A DNA stretch of 64,000 nucleotides from UBA6080 sp964607515. GTDB lineage: Bacteria; Fermentibacterota; Fermentibacteria; Fermentibacterales; JCC-6. A program made the position numbers and the translations under genes. Where the stretch lies: the NCBI GenBank assembly GCA_964607515.1, contig CAZSKU010000012.1, positions 8,168 to 72,167 on the forward strand. The letters are read 5' to 3'. Below are positions 50,737-59,665 of the stretch, piece after piece. Position 1 is the stretch's first letter, and each line of letters opens with the position of its first letter. The notes beneath the pieces are model-generated. The model was not told where the DNA came from. It searched no databases and saw only the letters and a list, made by a program, of their open reading frames with translations.

Positions 50737-53700
50737 GAGCCTGCGGATCGTCACAATGCCCGGGTTCCCTTTGAACGGGCCCGTGCTCGAGGATCTGAGC
50801 CAGGGCATGAACGTGGTGATCGGGGCCAACGGGGCAGGGAAAACCACCCTGGCCCTGGCGGTGAGGTGGCTGCTGTGGCCTGCTACGGCTGGCAGGGGCG
50901 CGCCTCGCGTGGTTTCCGCCCAGACCTACGACAACATTCCCCTGGAGATCAACCAGAGCCACCGGGAAGGCCAGGACAAGTTGAAGCTTCCTCCCGACAG
51001 CCATGCCGACTGCTTCACCATAACCGCTGACGACCTGTTCGACGGGGGAACGGCATCCTTTGCAGACAGAGTGAAGCAGGCCATCACCGGGCAGGTCTCG
51101 GTGGACTCCCTGTACCGGAAAGAGGATGGTTCCCGGGCTCTGGAGACCGAACTGGCGGGATTCCGCAAGGACTACGAGAACAGAGCTCGGGAGATCGAGG
51201 GGAAACACGGGCTTATCTCCCGGCTGCCGGAGCTGCGCGAGAAACTGACCGAGGGTAGAAAGGCGGAGCAGAGGCTGGTTCTCCTCAGGGAAGCCCTGGA
51301 GTTGCGGGAGATAGATGTCCGGCTGGCATCCATGAAGGGAATGGAGAACACCGCGCCCACAGACCTGGGAAATGCCCAGAGGCTCAGGAAAGAGATCAAC
51401 GCCCTCAAGGCCGGCATTGCCGAACTGGATCGGCAGTCGGAGAAATGTCTGCAGAATATCGAGGAGACGGGTCTGAACGAGGTGCCCGACACTCTGGGCG
51501 AGATCAGGGCGCTGCTTGAAAATGTCAAGGCGTCGGCCCGGAAGAAGAGTGATCTGGAGGAGAGCCTCGCCGGGCTCCTTCGAGTCCTGGAGGGGGTACC
51601 CGACAATGCCGGGCTGGAGGATCTGGACAAAGTCCTCTCCTCGGTGCTGGAACACGAGAAGATTCTTGAGAGGATACGGGAACTCGGAAGCCGGAAGGCG
51701 GCACTTGAGGAAACCCTCGGGGATGTCCGGGTGGAGGAGTTGGAAAGGGGGAGAAGCCTCCTGATCCGATGGCTGACCCAGAGGGAGCACAGGGATCTGA
51801 TTATTCCGGCGGGGCTTCTCACGGTGGCGGTTCTTCTGCTGCTGGGAGGCGACACGCGCCTGGCCGTCCTGGCCCTGGTCCTGTTTGCATGGTCTTTGCT
51901 GGCCCCGGTGGTGCAGATGAAGCTGCTCCAGGGGAAATACCGGAAGACAGGGCTGCAGGAGCCGTCGTTCTGGGCAGGCAGGGATGTGATCGGTTTGGTG
52001 AGAGCCTTGGAGACAACGATGGGCGATCATCGGTCTCTTGTGGAAACCGGCAGGGATATGGCCCGGCTGCAGGAGGAGGCCGACGACCTTCGGCAGCGCA
52101 GTCTGGGAATCCGCGAGAAGACGGGGGTGAACTCGGCCTTGGGCATGGAGATGCTGGTGGACAGGATGAAACGGTCCGGCGAGGTGGACGTCCTGAAGGG
52201 CAGGCTCGAGAAGGTGGACGCCGGGCTGAGGGACGACCTCCTGAGGCTGGGGGAGCTGCTCGGTGCATGGAATGTTCCGCCTCCCGACAGTGTCCAGCAG
52301 GCGGCGGGAGGCGTTGAGGCGCTGGAGGAGAGAGTCCGGATCTACATTCAGGAGGAGTCATCCCTTAAAAGCCTTCGCAGGGAGGCTGAAGCATCCCGCA
52401 GGAGACTTGCCGACCTGGAGGTCGAAATGGGAGGGATATTCTCCAGGAACGGCTTGGAGACAGGGGATTTCGACTCGCTGAAGGAGAGGGACGGAAAGCT
52501 CAATTCCTATCTTTACCTGGTCCAGAGGCGAGACTCGATGAAAAAACATGGTGAAGGCGTCCTGTGTCCGCCGGAATCCCTGGAGGAGGAGATTCGAGCG
52601 GCGGAGGAAATGGCGGCCACCTTGGACGATACCCGGGAGAAAGTCACCCTGGCCATGGACGCCGAGAGGAAAATGGTGCAATCGGTGGAACTGGTGGATA
52701 TCCTTTCCCGGATTGCACAGGCGGAGCGCAAGCTTGAGGCCAGGAACGCCGCCAACCGGAGAGTTCGAATACGCAACAGACTTCTTGACGCTGTGAAGAG
52801 GAAGTACCAGGTGGAAATCCAGCCGCCGGTGGTGAACCGGGCGTCGAGTCTGCTATCCCGTTTCACCGGGAACCGCTACAGCTTGAACCCGGTAGGGCTG
52901 GAAGACGAGGACATCTCGGCACTGGACTCGGAAACCGGAGCGGCGCTGCCCCTGGAGCACCTTTCCCGGGGAACCAGAATGCAGCTTCTGCTGGCCCTGA
53001 AAATCGCTTTCGCCGAACTGGTTGAGGCCGGTGACAGGCTTCCGATTATTCTCGACGAAGTGCTGGCGAATTCTGACCTGGAACGGTTCAGGGAGGTAAC
53101 CCTGGCCATGGTGGAACTGGTTCGCCAGGGCAGGCAGATCTTCTATCTCACATGCCAGGAGCCCGACGCATCCCTGATTCGGCAGGTCTTCAAGGAGTCC
53201 GGAGATATTGCGGTGAAGGTCATCCGTATAGACCGCGCAAGCCCCGGGGCATGGCCCGACTACACGGGGCTGATAGAGAGCGTCCCCCAGCCCGGCGGGC
53301 TCTCCTACGACCGGTACGTCCGGCTGCTGGAACCGCCGGGTGTCGTACGGGGGATGAGTCCCGGCGGGATTCATCCCGCCTGGGTTCTCCACCGTACGGA
53401 TACCCTGCACAGGCTTCTCATGGCCGGGCTGAACAGCCTGGGTAAAGCCTTTGCCTCCGGCACTTCCGTTCTGGACGCAAAAGAAGCCCGGGAACTGGAA
53501 CAGGCCAGACTGGTTGCGGAGAGGGTTCTTTCCCTTTATACCCGGGGGAGGCCTGAACCATTGACCAGGAAGACCCTGGAGGAATCACCCGTGGGACGAT
53601 CCAGACTTCTGGACGATGTGTGGTCCCTTTCCGCGAGAGTCGGGCATCACCCGGCGAGGCTTCTGGAGGAACTCAGGCAGAAGGGGGTGCCCGGTTTTCG

Positions 53701-53905
53701 CTCCGCTCTCGTGGACGAGTTCGAGGAATTCCTTCAGGCACATGGGTATTTGTGCCGGGAACAGCCTATTTCCAGGGAGGAAGCCCGGCTTCATGTTCTG
53801 GAATCGGCTGAGGGGGATCCGGAGCGTGTCCGGACGATCTTCGAGAGGTTGTGGGATTCACTGGAAAGTTCCGGCAGACCAGGGAGTCGTGGGTTGCAGG
53901 CATGA
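50726..53905 (+). CDS. SbcC/YhaN-like AAA ATPase with extra C-terminal domain
   Basis: The 1059-residue protein has Walker A GANGAGKT at residues 33-40, long coiled-coil regions (~150-300 and ~450-720) interrupted by a hydrophobic hairpin around residues 352-395 (LIIPAGLLTVAVLLLLGG...LALVLFAWSLLAPV), as in YhaN proteins, the signature HLSRGTRMQLLLALKIAFAE and Walker B LPIILDEVLANSD near 777. After the ATPase head (~residue 812) about 245 residues follow, including PGGLSYDRYVRLLEPPG and helical segments, that normal YhaN lacks. TTG 50726 overlaps the partner gene. Confidence 0.9.
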   Translation: MRIRSLRIVTMPGFPLNGPVLEDLSQGMNVVIGANGAGKTTLALAVRWLLWPATAGRGAPRVVSAQTYDNIPLEINQSHREGQDKLKLPPDSHADCFTITADDLFDGGTASFADRVKQAITGQVSVDSLYRKEDGSRALETELAGFRKDYENRAREIEGKHGLISRLPELREKLTEGRKAEQRLVLLREALELREIDVRLASMKGMENTAPTDLGNAQRLRKEINALKAGIAELDRQSEKCLQNIEETGLNEVPDTLGEIRALLENVKASARKKSDLEESLAGLLRVLEGVPDNAGLEDLDKVLSSVLEHEKILERIRELGSRKAALEETLGDVRVEELERGRSLLIRWLTQREHRDLIIPAGLLTVAVLLLLGGDTRLAVLALVLFAWSLLAPVVQMKLLQGKYRKTGLQEPSFWAGRDVIGLVRALETTMGDHRSLVETGRDMARLQEEADDLRQRSLGIREKTGVNSALGMEMLVDRMKRSGEVDVLKGRLEKVDAGLRDDLLRLGELLGAWNVPPPDSVQQAAGGVEALEERVRIYIQEESSLKSLRREAEASRRRLADLEVEMGGIFSRNGLETGDFDSLKERDGKLNSYLYLVQRRDSMKKHGEGVLCPPESLEEEIRAAEEMAATLDDTREKVTLAMDAERKMVQSVELVDILSRIAQAERKLEARNAANRRVRIRNRLLDAVKRKYQVEIQPPVVNRASSLLSRFTGNRYSLNPVGLEDEDISALDSETGAALPLEHLSRGTRMQLLLALKIAFAELVEAGDRLPIILDEVLANSDLERFREVTLAMVELVRQGRQIFYLTCQEPDASLIRQVFKESGDIAVKVIRIDRASPGAWPDYTGLIESVPQPGGLSYDRYVRLLEPPGVVRGMSPGGIHPAWVLHRTDTLHRLLMAGLNSLGKAFASGTSVLDAKEARELEQARLVAERVLSLYTRGRPEPLTRKTLEESPVGRSRLLDDVWSLSARVGHHPARLLEELRQKGVPGFRSALVDEFEEFLQAHGYLCREQPISREEARLHVLESAEGDPERVRTIFERLWDSLESSGRPGSRGLQA

Positions 53906-54001
53906 ACCGGCTGCGACTCATCGTGCCTGCGATTGCCCGGGGCGCGCCTCTTTAGCCCAGTATCGGCGCCTGTTGGGGTCTCAACCGCTGCAACCTCGAC
54001 T

Positions 54002-54030
54002 TTGCTTTTCCGGAGGCCATTGGTTATAAG
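54002..54030 (+). promoter_or_regulatory. Candidate promoter of the YEYQAD-repeat gene
   Basis: TTGCTT (54002-54007) and TATAAG (54025-54030) are separated by 17 bases, about 44 bases before the proposed TTG start. Confidence 0.45.
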
Positions 54031-54073
54031 GGGATTCCATAAGCAGTACTCCGGAGTCGTAGGAAGGCCTGCA

Positions 54074-54448
54074 TTGGTAAAAGCAATGAAAAACAACAGA
54101 TTACGTAAGTTAGTTGACTTTGTTTACTCCGTCCCCCTGCTGTTCTTAGCGGGGCTGGCCCAGGCCGGAAACGTCTTCGTCACCGAATACGAGTATCAGG
54201 CGGATCTGACGGTGCTGCCCGTGGAGTACGAGTATCAGGCCGACCTCAACGTTCTGGTGGTGGACTACGAGTACCAGGCCGACGGCGAGGACGGGCTCTG
54301 GTACTACTGCGACTACGAGTACCAGGCCGATGTCCTGGTGTACTTCTGCGAGTACGAGTACCAGGCGGATCTGAAGGTACTGTTCGTGGAATACGAGTAC
54401 CAGGCGGGCTGGAACTGCGGCCATCCCTGGCAGGAAAGGCTCCACTGA
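54074..54448 (+). CDS. Secreted YEYQAD-repeat protein (DUF6150-like)
   Basis: The 124-residue protein has a signal peptide (basic RLRKLVD, hydrophobic FVYSVPLLFLAGLAQA) followed by six repeats of YEYQA(D/G) spaced about 10-16 residues apart (VTEYEYQADLTVLPVEYEYQ and so on), ending in AGWNCGHPW. This matches DUF6150-type repeat proteins of unknown function. TTG 54074 has AGGAAGG six bases upstream; ATG 54086 is an alternative without such a site. Part of the signal-peptide coding region is the dispersed 24-bp repeat. The next gene starts one base after the stop. Confidence 0.78.
   Translation: MVKAMKNNRLRKLVDFVYSVPLLFLAGLAQAGNVFVTEYEYQADLTVLPVEYEYQADLNVLVVDYEYQADGEDGLWYYCDYEYQADVLVYFCEYEYQADLKVLFVEYEYQAGWNCGHPWQERLH
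54113..54136 (-). repeat. 24-bp dispersed repeat, inverted copy in signal-peptide region
   Basis: The reverse complement is identical over 24 bases to 19160-19183 in the helicase gene. Here, read on the plus strand, it encodes LVDFVYSVP of the signal peptide. Confidence 0.85.
54185..54411 (+). repeat. Tandem coding repeats (YEYQAD units)
   Basis: Six copies of a GAGTACCAGGC-type unit (with GAGTATCAGGC variants) recur at about 33-50 base spacing inside the DUF6150-like gene. They reflect protein repeats rather than a CRISPR or intergenic array. Confidence 0.8.
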
Positions 54449-54449
54449 C

Positions 54450-55091
54450 TTGAACCGCGGGGAGCCCTTCGAGTACTCCGGCCTTTCGGAAAGGGCGGAG
54501 GAGCTGCTGGGCAGCCAGGAGGGTCCGGGGCTCGACTTCAAGGAATCGGTAGGAGCCCTGTCGGCTGACGATCTGGTGGCCTTCGCCAACACCGAGGCCG
54601 GCGGAGTGATCCTTCTCGGGGTCAGAGAACTCCGGGACTCCAGAGGAATGCAGGCTGCCGAGGTTGTCGGCTGCGAGGTCGGGGACAAGGCCAAGCTGAA
54701 TATCCTGGGTAAGGCCGAGAGCTGCGTACCCCCGGTGGAAGTATGGGTGATCCTGGAGAACGGCGATGGCGGGAAGCCATTCTACCGTGTGGAGATTCCC
54801 CCCGGCCGGAACCGGCCATACTGCACCAGCGGCGGCACTTACAAGATCCGGGGAGACGCAAGGAACGAGGCCCTCACTCCGGACAAGCTTCTCTCCCTGT
54901 TCCTTGAGACCGAGAACGCCAGGTTCGTCAACCGTTTCAGGGAGGCGGCATCGGACCTGGAGGAGGGGCTGCTGGAAATCAAGCGCAAACTCCTCAGCGA
55001 GATGGGAGACATCTACCGCCAGGTGGACAGCCTGAGGGCAGGGCTGGAGCGGGGAGGGTATTCTACTCCCCCGGGGGTTGACAAAAAGTAA
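54450..55091 (+). CDS. AlbA/Schlafen-type DNA-binding domain protein
   Basis: The 213-residue protein carries the AlbA_2 domain (GPGLDFKESVGALSADDLVAF, ANTEAGGVILLGVRELRDS, GTYKIRGDARNEALTPDKL), found in putative transcriptional regulators. A C-terminal helix (residues ~160-205) may form a coiled coil (FREAASDLEEGLLEIKRKLL). The TTG start at 54450 is one base after the repeat-protein stop, so the two are probably co-expressed. A promoter for the next cassette lies at its 3' end. Confidence 0.8.
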   Translation: MNRGEPFEYSGLSERAEELLGSQEGPGLDFKESVGALSADDLVAFANTEAGGVILLGVRELRDSRGMQAAEVVGCEVGDKAKLNILGKAESCVPPVEVWVILENGDGGKPFYRVEIPPGRNRPYCTSGGTYKIRGDARNEALTPDKLLSLFLETENARFVNRFREAASDLEEGLLEIKRKLLSEMGDIYRQVDSLRAGLERGGYSTPPGVDKK

Positions 55092-55105
55092 AACAGATAT
55101 ATCAT
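55078..55105 (+). promoter_or_regulatory. Promoter upstream of the DUF4097 cassette
   Basis: A perfect TTGACA (55078-55083) and TATCAT (55100-55105) are 16 bases apart in an AT-rich stretch. A small dyad (GTGGCAATTCCAC, 55107-55119) and a further CCAC lie at the expected start, a possible operator. Confidence 0.55.
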
Positions 55106-55149
55106 TGTGGCAATTCCACTATACCACATAGATGAAAGGAATTGCCAAA

Positions 55150-56055
55150 ATGAACGAAGAGAGAATGAAAGTCCTTGAGATGGTGGCCGACGGCACCATT
55201 TCCGCGGAAGATGCCGCAAAGCTTCTGGACGCCCTGAACGACGGTGGTTCCAGAACCATGTTCCGCCCCCCTCTCACGCCAAAGCATCCCCGGCATGAGC
55301 GTCCGTTCCACGGGATCTTCCATGTGATGGGCGGCGTCATGGGCGACGTGATGAAGGAGATGAGGTCGGGTCTGCTACGGGAAGAGGTTCCCGATGACGC
55401 CGTCGAGACCGACTGTCTGGACGAGAAGCTTCCTGACGGGACGGCGTTGGTGGTCAGGAGCGTCGGCGGACTCATAGGCGGCGGAGGCGAAAGCGTTACG
55501 GTAACCCGGAGCGCCGGGGGCAATCTGGTTGTAAAAGCTCCTGAGGGCGGAAAGCTGAAGGTCTCCAGGGGTGAGAAGGAGATCAGCATCTACATCGCAG
55601 AGGGCGAAACCCTTCTGGAAATCCCCGATAATGCGGAGTCTCTGAACGTGAGAATCAAGGGCGGCGGCATCTCCGCCTCCGATCTGCCCTGTCCCTTCAA
55701 GGCCTCCACCATGGGCGGCTCGGTGAGTGTTGCCAGGCCTTCCACACACTTCTCGGTGAAAACCATGGGCGGGAATCTGGACCTGACCATGGACGACCGG
55801 TGGAGCGGATCCTCCAAGGCGAAGACCATGGGGGGCGGAGTCACGGTGGTCCTGTTGAAAGGTTTCAAAGGCAAGGTAGACGCATCAACCATGGGGGGAA
55901 CCGTTGAAGCCTCCGGAGTCACCGTCCTGGAGGACAGATCGTCCAACGGATCGTCCCGGAAGACCGTCTCTGCCGGAGATCAGGAGAGCGACTCCCTGCT
56001 GGTGGTGAAAACCATGGGCGGCGGTGTAGTGATCCGGGCGGGCGGAGATGTGTAA
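55150..56055 (+). CDS. SHOCT-like / DUF4097 protein
   Basis: The 301-residue protein starts with a short helical SHOCT-like segment (RMKVLEMVADGTISAEDAAK, residues ~5-24), then a linker, then a DUF4097-type parallel beta region with repeated TMGG turns (ASTMGGSVSVA, VKTMGGNLDLTM, AKTMGGGVTVV, ASTMGGTVEAS). Such proteins are often linked to membrane-stress responses, but function is unproven. ATG 55150 was chosen for AAAGGA spacing; ATG 55132 is upstream in frame. The DUF2089 gene overlaps its end by eight bases. Confidence 0.8.
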   Translation: MNEERMKVLEMVADGTISAEDAAKLLDALNDGGSRTMFRPPLTPKHPRHERPFHGIFHVMGGVMGDVMKEMRSGLLREEVPDDAVETDCLDEKLPDGTALVVRSVGGLIGGGGESVTVTRSAGGNLVVKAPEGGKLKVSRGEKEISIYIAEGETLLEIPDNAESLNVRIKGGGISASDLPCPFKASTMGGSVSVARPSTHFSVKTMGGNLDLTMDDRWSGSSKAKTMGGGVTVVLLKGFKGKVDASTMGGTVEASGVTVLEDRSSNGSSRKTVSAGDQESDSLLVVKTMGGGVVIRAGGDV

Positions 56056-56419
56056 CACTCCCGCGCCCACCAACTGTCCTTCCTGTGGTGAGGGTCTGAC
56101 GGTGGTAAGACTGGAGTGCCCGAAATGCGGAACCCAGGTTTCCGGGAAGTACAGGCTCTGTCCGATCTGTTCGCTTACCGGCGAGGGCAGGAAGCTGTTC
56201 AACCTGTTCCTGGAATACAGGGGGAACCTGAAGGCCGTTCAGAGAAGCCTCGGAGTCTCCTACCCCACCGCCCGGGCCAGGGTGGAGGAGCTGTTCCGGG
56301 AGCTGAGCGGCGGCGAGAGACACCCCATGGATGTGCTGGACGATCTTCACAGCGGAGAGATCGGTGTGGAAGAGGCGCTGGAACTCCTGAAGGGGGTTTC
56401 GGCACAGCGGGAAGGGTGA
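56048..56419 (+). CDS. DUF2089 zinc-ribbon/HTH protein
   Basis: The 123-residue protein has two CxxC pairs (CPSCGEG, CPKCGTQ) and a third CPICS, then a helix-turn-helix-like region (NLKAVQRSLGVSYPTARARVEEL) and a C-terminal SHOCT-like helix (DDLHSGEIGVEEALELLKG). DUF2089 proteins are predicted transcription factors. It sits between two DUF4097 genes and overlaps the first by eight bases, suggesting it controls this cassette. Confidence 0.88.
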   Translation: MCNTPAPTNCPSCGEGLTVVRLECPKCGTQVSGKYRLCPICSLTGEGRKLFNLFLEYRGNLKAVQRSLGVSYPTARARVEELFRELSGGERHPMDVLDDLHSGEIGVEEALELLKGVSAQREG

Positions 56420-56427
56420 CGTACGTC

Positions 56428-57144
56428 ATGAAGAGCGGGCTGCTTCTCGGGATGACTCTGTTTCTGTGGGCATCGTGTTCAATGACCCTGGGTGACGATC
56501 TTCTGGAGGAACGTCATGAAAGCCGCCTCCTCAGGGAAGGAGCGCGGCTCTCCATCGGCAATCTTAACGGAGACGTCACCATCATGCCCTGGGACGGCGA
56601 CCAGGTGTCGGTTACCATGTCCATCTACGGCAGCGCCTCCCGGGGGATTCCCGAGGGATTCTCCGTGGAGACCGCCTTCACCGAATCATCGCTGACATAC
56701 CAGGTAAGGTATCCTTCGGGGGTGATCAACATGTCGGTGAAATTCATGATACTGGTTCCCGAGGGGCTCTCCCTTCAGACCGAGGTCGAGACCAGCAACG
56801 GAAACATCTCCGTGGAGGGACCCCATACCGTCGCCCTGGAAACCGCCAACGGAAACATCTCCGTGGAGGGAGCCGTCGGCGGCGAGGGAGCTGAGACCGT
56901 CAACGGGAACATCAGCGCCTCCTTCTCCTCGGTCACCGACGGGATGAACCTCGAGACGGTAAACGGAGGCATCCATGCCACGATTCCCGGTGAAGCGGGA
57001 TTCTCAGCGGAAACCGTGAACGGATCCGTGACCTTCCAGGGCTTCTCCCCGTCGTCCTCCCGAAGGACGTCCGTACGGGCTGACGGGGCGATGACCGTAG
57101 AGATGGAGACGGTGAACGGAAACATCACCGTGGAGGCAATCTAG
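56428..57144 (+). CDS. DUF4097 putative lipoprotein
   Basis: The 238-residue protein has a hydrophobic signal ending LFLWASCS, a possible but imperfect lipobox, then a beta-helix-like DUF4097 domain with repeated NGN turns (SNGNISVEG, ANGNISVEG, VNGNISAS, VNGGIHAT, VNGSVTFQG). ATG 56428 is preferred for the signal peptide; GTG 56416 overlaps the DUF2089 stop. It is the exported partner of the cytoplasmic DUF4097 protein upstream. Confidence 0.8.
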   Translation: MKSGLLLGMTLFLWASCSMTLGDDLLEERHESRLLREGARLSIGNLNGDVTIMPWDGDQVSVTMSIYGSASRGIPEGFSVETAFTESSLTYQVRYPSGVINMSVKFMILVPEGLSLQTEVETSNGNISVEGPHTVALETANGNISVEGAVGGEGAETVNGNISASFSSVTDGMNLETVNGGIHATIPGEAGFSAETVNGSVTFQGFSPSSSRRTSVRADGAMTVEMETVNGNITVEAI

Positions 57145-57196
57145 GCGTATACCTTCTCGTTGTGCCGGTTCTTCGGAGGGCGGTTGCGGGCATCCG

Positions 57197-57224
57197 TTGC
57201 AGGAAATGCTGAAAATCATATATT
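57197..57224 (+). promoter_or_regulatory. Candidate promoter of outer-membrane barrel gene
   Basis: TTGCAG (57197-57202) and TATATT (57219-57224) are separated by 16 bases, within the 219-bp gap before the barrel gene, leaving a leader of about 130 bases. Confidence 0.5.
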
Positions 57225-57363
57225 TGCCCGCAGGAGCGGAGAAATCCGCACGTTCGGGGTGGGCGTCGTAATCGATGCCGAATGGTAGCGGTTCGACGGT
57301 TGGACGTTTCCTGACCGGGCGTGGCAGTAACCACGCGGGGGATCAATCGAACAAGGAGGAGAA

Positions 57364-58377
57364 ATGAGAAAGGCACTCACCGTTCTCGTGATGTTCGCGG
57401 TCGCTGCCTTCGCCAGCGACCCGAGGCTGATGGTTCTCGGGGGCGACGCCAGGCTCATGCTTGACGACTACCTCGAGATGTGGGCTTATCCCGGAGTTAT
57501 CGGCGACTATGAGTTCGTAACCGGAAGCAGCGAGACCGGCGGAGACGTCACCGACGGATGGTTCGGCATCACCAAGAACTTCGGCGATCAGACCTTCGGC
57601 CTGACCATCAACCACAACGACTACATGCACGAATTCCTCTACAGCCCGGGCGCCTGGGGCATGATTCTCTCCATCGACTACCACAAGTTCACCAACGAGG
57701 AGGAGAACTACCAGAAGGAGATGGGCGTCGGCGTTGCCTGGGGAACCGAGATCGCCCTCTTCGGCGACTACACCGACCTTGCTCTGGGCGTCGGCTATGA
57801 CAAGACCAGCGTCGACATCGAGGAGATCAACCCCTACATGAGCAACATGAACCTCGGTGCCTCTCTGAGGGGTCATCAGGACGGCTTCATGAACCTCTTC
57901 CCCATCATCAGCGTCGGCTTCAACCAGCAGGGCGACGGCAACGATGAAGAGGACTACAGCACCACCACGATCAACTTCGACTTCGGGGCCGGCCACAACC
58001 ACATGATCGCCCCCAAGACCAACCTTGTGGCGGGCGTGTTCGCGGGCGTATCCAGCATGAGCTACGGGGGCGACTACGAGGACGTAGACTCCCAGCTCTG
58101 GATCACAATTCCCAGGATCACCGGCGGGGTTGAGCAGCATATCGGCAAATGGCTCGTCTTCAGGGCCGGCGCCGTGAGCAACACCCGGTACTGGTCCTCG
58201 GGCGACAGCAACTCCATGCAGACCAGCTTCAACACCAACTTCGGCGTGGGTCTCAAGTGGGACAACTTCATCCTCGATGCCACCATCAGCGAGGGGTTCC
58301 TGCACGACGGTCCCTACATGATCGGCGGAGACAGCAACGGCTTCATGGGCGAAGTGGCCGCCACCTACAGCTTCTAG
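57364..58377 (+). CDS. Outer-membrane beta-barrel protein
   Basis: The 337-residue protein has a cleavable signal (MRKALTVLVMFAVAAFAS) and alternating aromatic-rich strands throughout, ending in VAATYSF with a C-terminal Phe as in outer-membrane barrels. It contains many Asn/Gly/Asp turns. The gene has a near-perfect AAGGAGGA site, its own promoter, a strong terminator, and heavy use of AAC, GGC and CTC codons, all fitting high expression. The specific role (porin or other) is unknown. Confidence 0.85.
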   Translation: MRKALTVLVMFAVAAFASDPRLMVLGGDARLMLDDYLEMWAYPGVIGDYEFVTGSSETGGDVTDGWFGITKNFGDQTFGLTINHNDYMHEFLYSPGAWGMILSIDYHKFTNEEENYQKEMGVGVAWGTEIALFGDYTDLALGVGYDKTSVDIEEINPYMSNMNLGASLRGHQDGFMNLFPIISVGFNQQGDGNDEEDYSTTTINFDFGAGHNHMIAPKTNLVAGVFAGVSSMSYGGDYEDVDSQLWITIPRITGGVEQHIGKWLVFRAGAVSNTRYWSSGDSNSMQTSFNTNFGVGLKWDNFILDATISEGFLHDGPYMIGGDSNGFMGEVAATYSF

Positions 58378-58390
58378 CCTTTTCCGGAAG

Positions 58391-58420
58391 AAGGGCGCCG
58401 GGGGAACCCGGCGCCCTTTC
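58391..58420. terminator. Strong terminator shared by convergent genes
   Basis: GGGCGCCGGG (58393-58402) pairs perfectly with CCCGGCGCCC (58407-58416) around a GGAA loop; flanking AA and TT extend the stem and a T-rich TTTCCTTT follows. It lies between the barrel gene and the convergent dehydrogenase gene. Confidence 0.85.
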
Positions 58421-58435
58421 CTTTGCAGGGCCAGG

Positions 58436-59554
58436 TCAGACCTGATGCAGCCGGACGTTCCTGTGGGCCAGGTGGTCAACCACCTGTTCGAAGCAGGACG
58501 ACTTCAGACCGATGTCCTCCGGGAAGATGACTCCGGGGTCCGGAAGACTGCCGGACCCGAGCAGTTCCACTCCGGCGGTGCATGTGAAGCCGGTGGTCCT
58601 GGCCATGGAACTGGTGCGGGATTTCTCGCAGTACCTGTCGAAGAGCCTCCAGGTGAGCCGGTCGTCGTGGCCCACGGCCTCGACCGCCATCACCGTAAGG
58701 TCCCTGTCTCCGGGTTTCATCCTCCAGGTGTCCATGAGCAACCGCGAGGTCAGTTCCATGGGAGAGAGTTCAACTCCTCCCCGGAAACGGACCTTGTCGG
58801 TGGACAGGAAGCCCGTCTCCCTGAGAAGGAGAACCGCGTCCCGGTGGCCGGGGTAACGAATGGTTCGTTCCTCCATGAAGGGAACCTGTTCCCTGTACCT
58901 TAGAAGCGAACGCAGCCCGTCGGTGAGAAAATCCTCCAGGGTTCCCACCTCCGGGAAATCCAGCACCTCCGGTTCCGACAGGGCCGGAAGGGCCACCACC
59001 TTTCCCTCCCGGACGATCCTTGCGGGTCTGGTGTACTCCTCCAGGACGTCCACCGGGGAGAAGGGCGCCAGGTATTGCCATGGCAGTTTTCTCTCCAGGG
59101 GAAGCCCGCCGACCCGGCAACGAAAGCTTTTCATGGAGCCCATGGCGGAGAGCGCCCTGCCGAAGAGCATGTTGCTGAGCCCCGGAGCCAGCCCCATGTC
59201 CACGATACACCTGACGCCGTGCTCCCTGGCGAACTCGTCCAGGTTGACCGGATCCTCGGGCATGAAGGAGATGTCCACCATGTCCACACCGGCGTGAATT
59301 GCCTGTTCGAGCACGGAAAACCCCATCCAACCGGGCAGGGCGTTTATCCCCACATCGGCCCCCGAAAGAACCCCCGCAGCCGCTCCTGGAAGGGAGAGGT
59401 TGACCTTGACGGTCTCGATGTTCGATATGCCGGAAACCTTCTTCAGCGCCTCCTCCGAGTCATCGAACACCTTCACCCTGCGACCCGAGGCGGCGAGATC
59501 CCTGGCGATGGCGCTTCCCACCATGCCGCAACCCAGAACCCTGGCTTCGCGCAT
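58436..59554 (-). CDS. Saccharopine dehydrogenase family protein
   Basis: The 372-residue protein has an N-terminal Rossmann motif (VLGCGMVGSAIARDLAASGR), the substrate-domain segments GINALPGWMGFSVLEQAIHAG and CIVDMGLAPGLSNMLFG, and a C-terminal catalytic region with TGFTCTAGVELLGSG. These match saccharopine/lysine-epsilon dehydrogenase-like proteins of amino-acid metabolism; the exact substrate cannot be told. It is convergent with the barrel gene and divergent from the membrane gene at 59666. Confidence 0.88.
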   Translation of the reverse strand: MREARVLGCGMVGSAIARDLAASGRRVKVFDDSEEALKKVSGISNIETVKVNLSLPGAAAGVLSGADVGINALPGWMGFSVLEQAIHAGVDMVDISFMPEDPVNLDEFAREHGVRCIVDMGLAPGLSNMLFGRALSAMGSMKSFRCRVGGLPLERKLPWQYLAPFSPVDVLEEYTRPARIVREGKVVALPALSEPEVLDFPEVGTLEDFLTDGLRSLLRYREQVPFMEERTIRYPGHRDAVLLLRETGFLSTDKVRFRGGVELSPMELTSRLLMDTWRMKPGDRDLTVMAVEAVGHDDRLTWRLFDRYCEKSRTSSMARTTGFTCTAGVELLGSGSLPDPGVIFPEDIGLKSSCFEQVVDHLAHRNVRLHQV

Positions 59555-59665
59555 TCTGCCTCCTTCTCCGCGCGTCTTTATACAGCGGTAAGAGATTCAT
59601 CGGGGAAGCGTCCGTCAACCTCCTCGCTCCTTGACCTTCGACTTTCCGTTGGATATGCAAGCGCC

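Noticed and set aside
54185..57130. Regular short DNA repeats as a possible CRISPR array
   Set aside because: The repeats are in frame and encode YEYQAD, TMGG and NGN protein repeats with diverging wobble bases; there are no unique spacers or cas genes.
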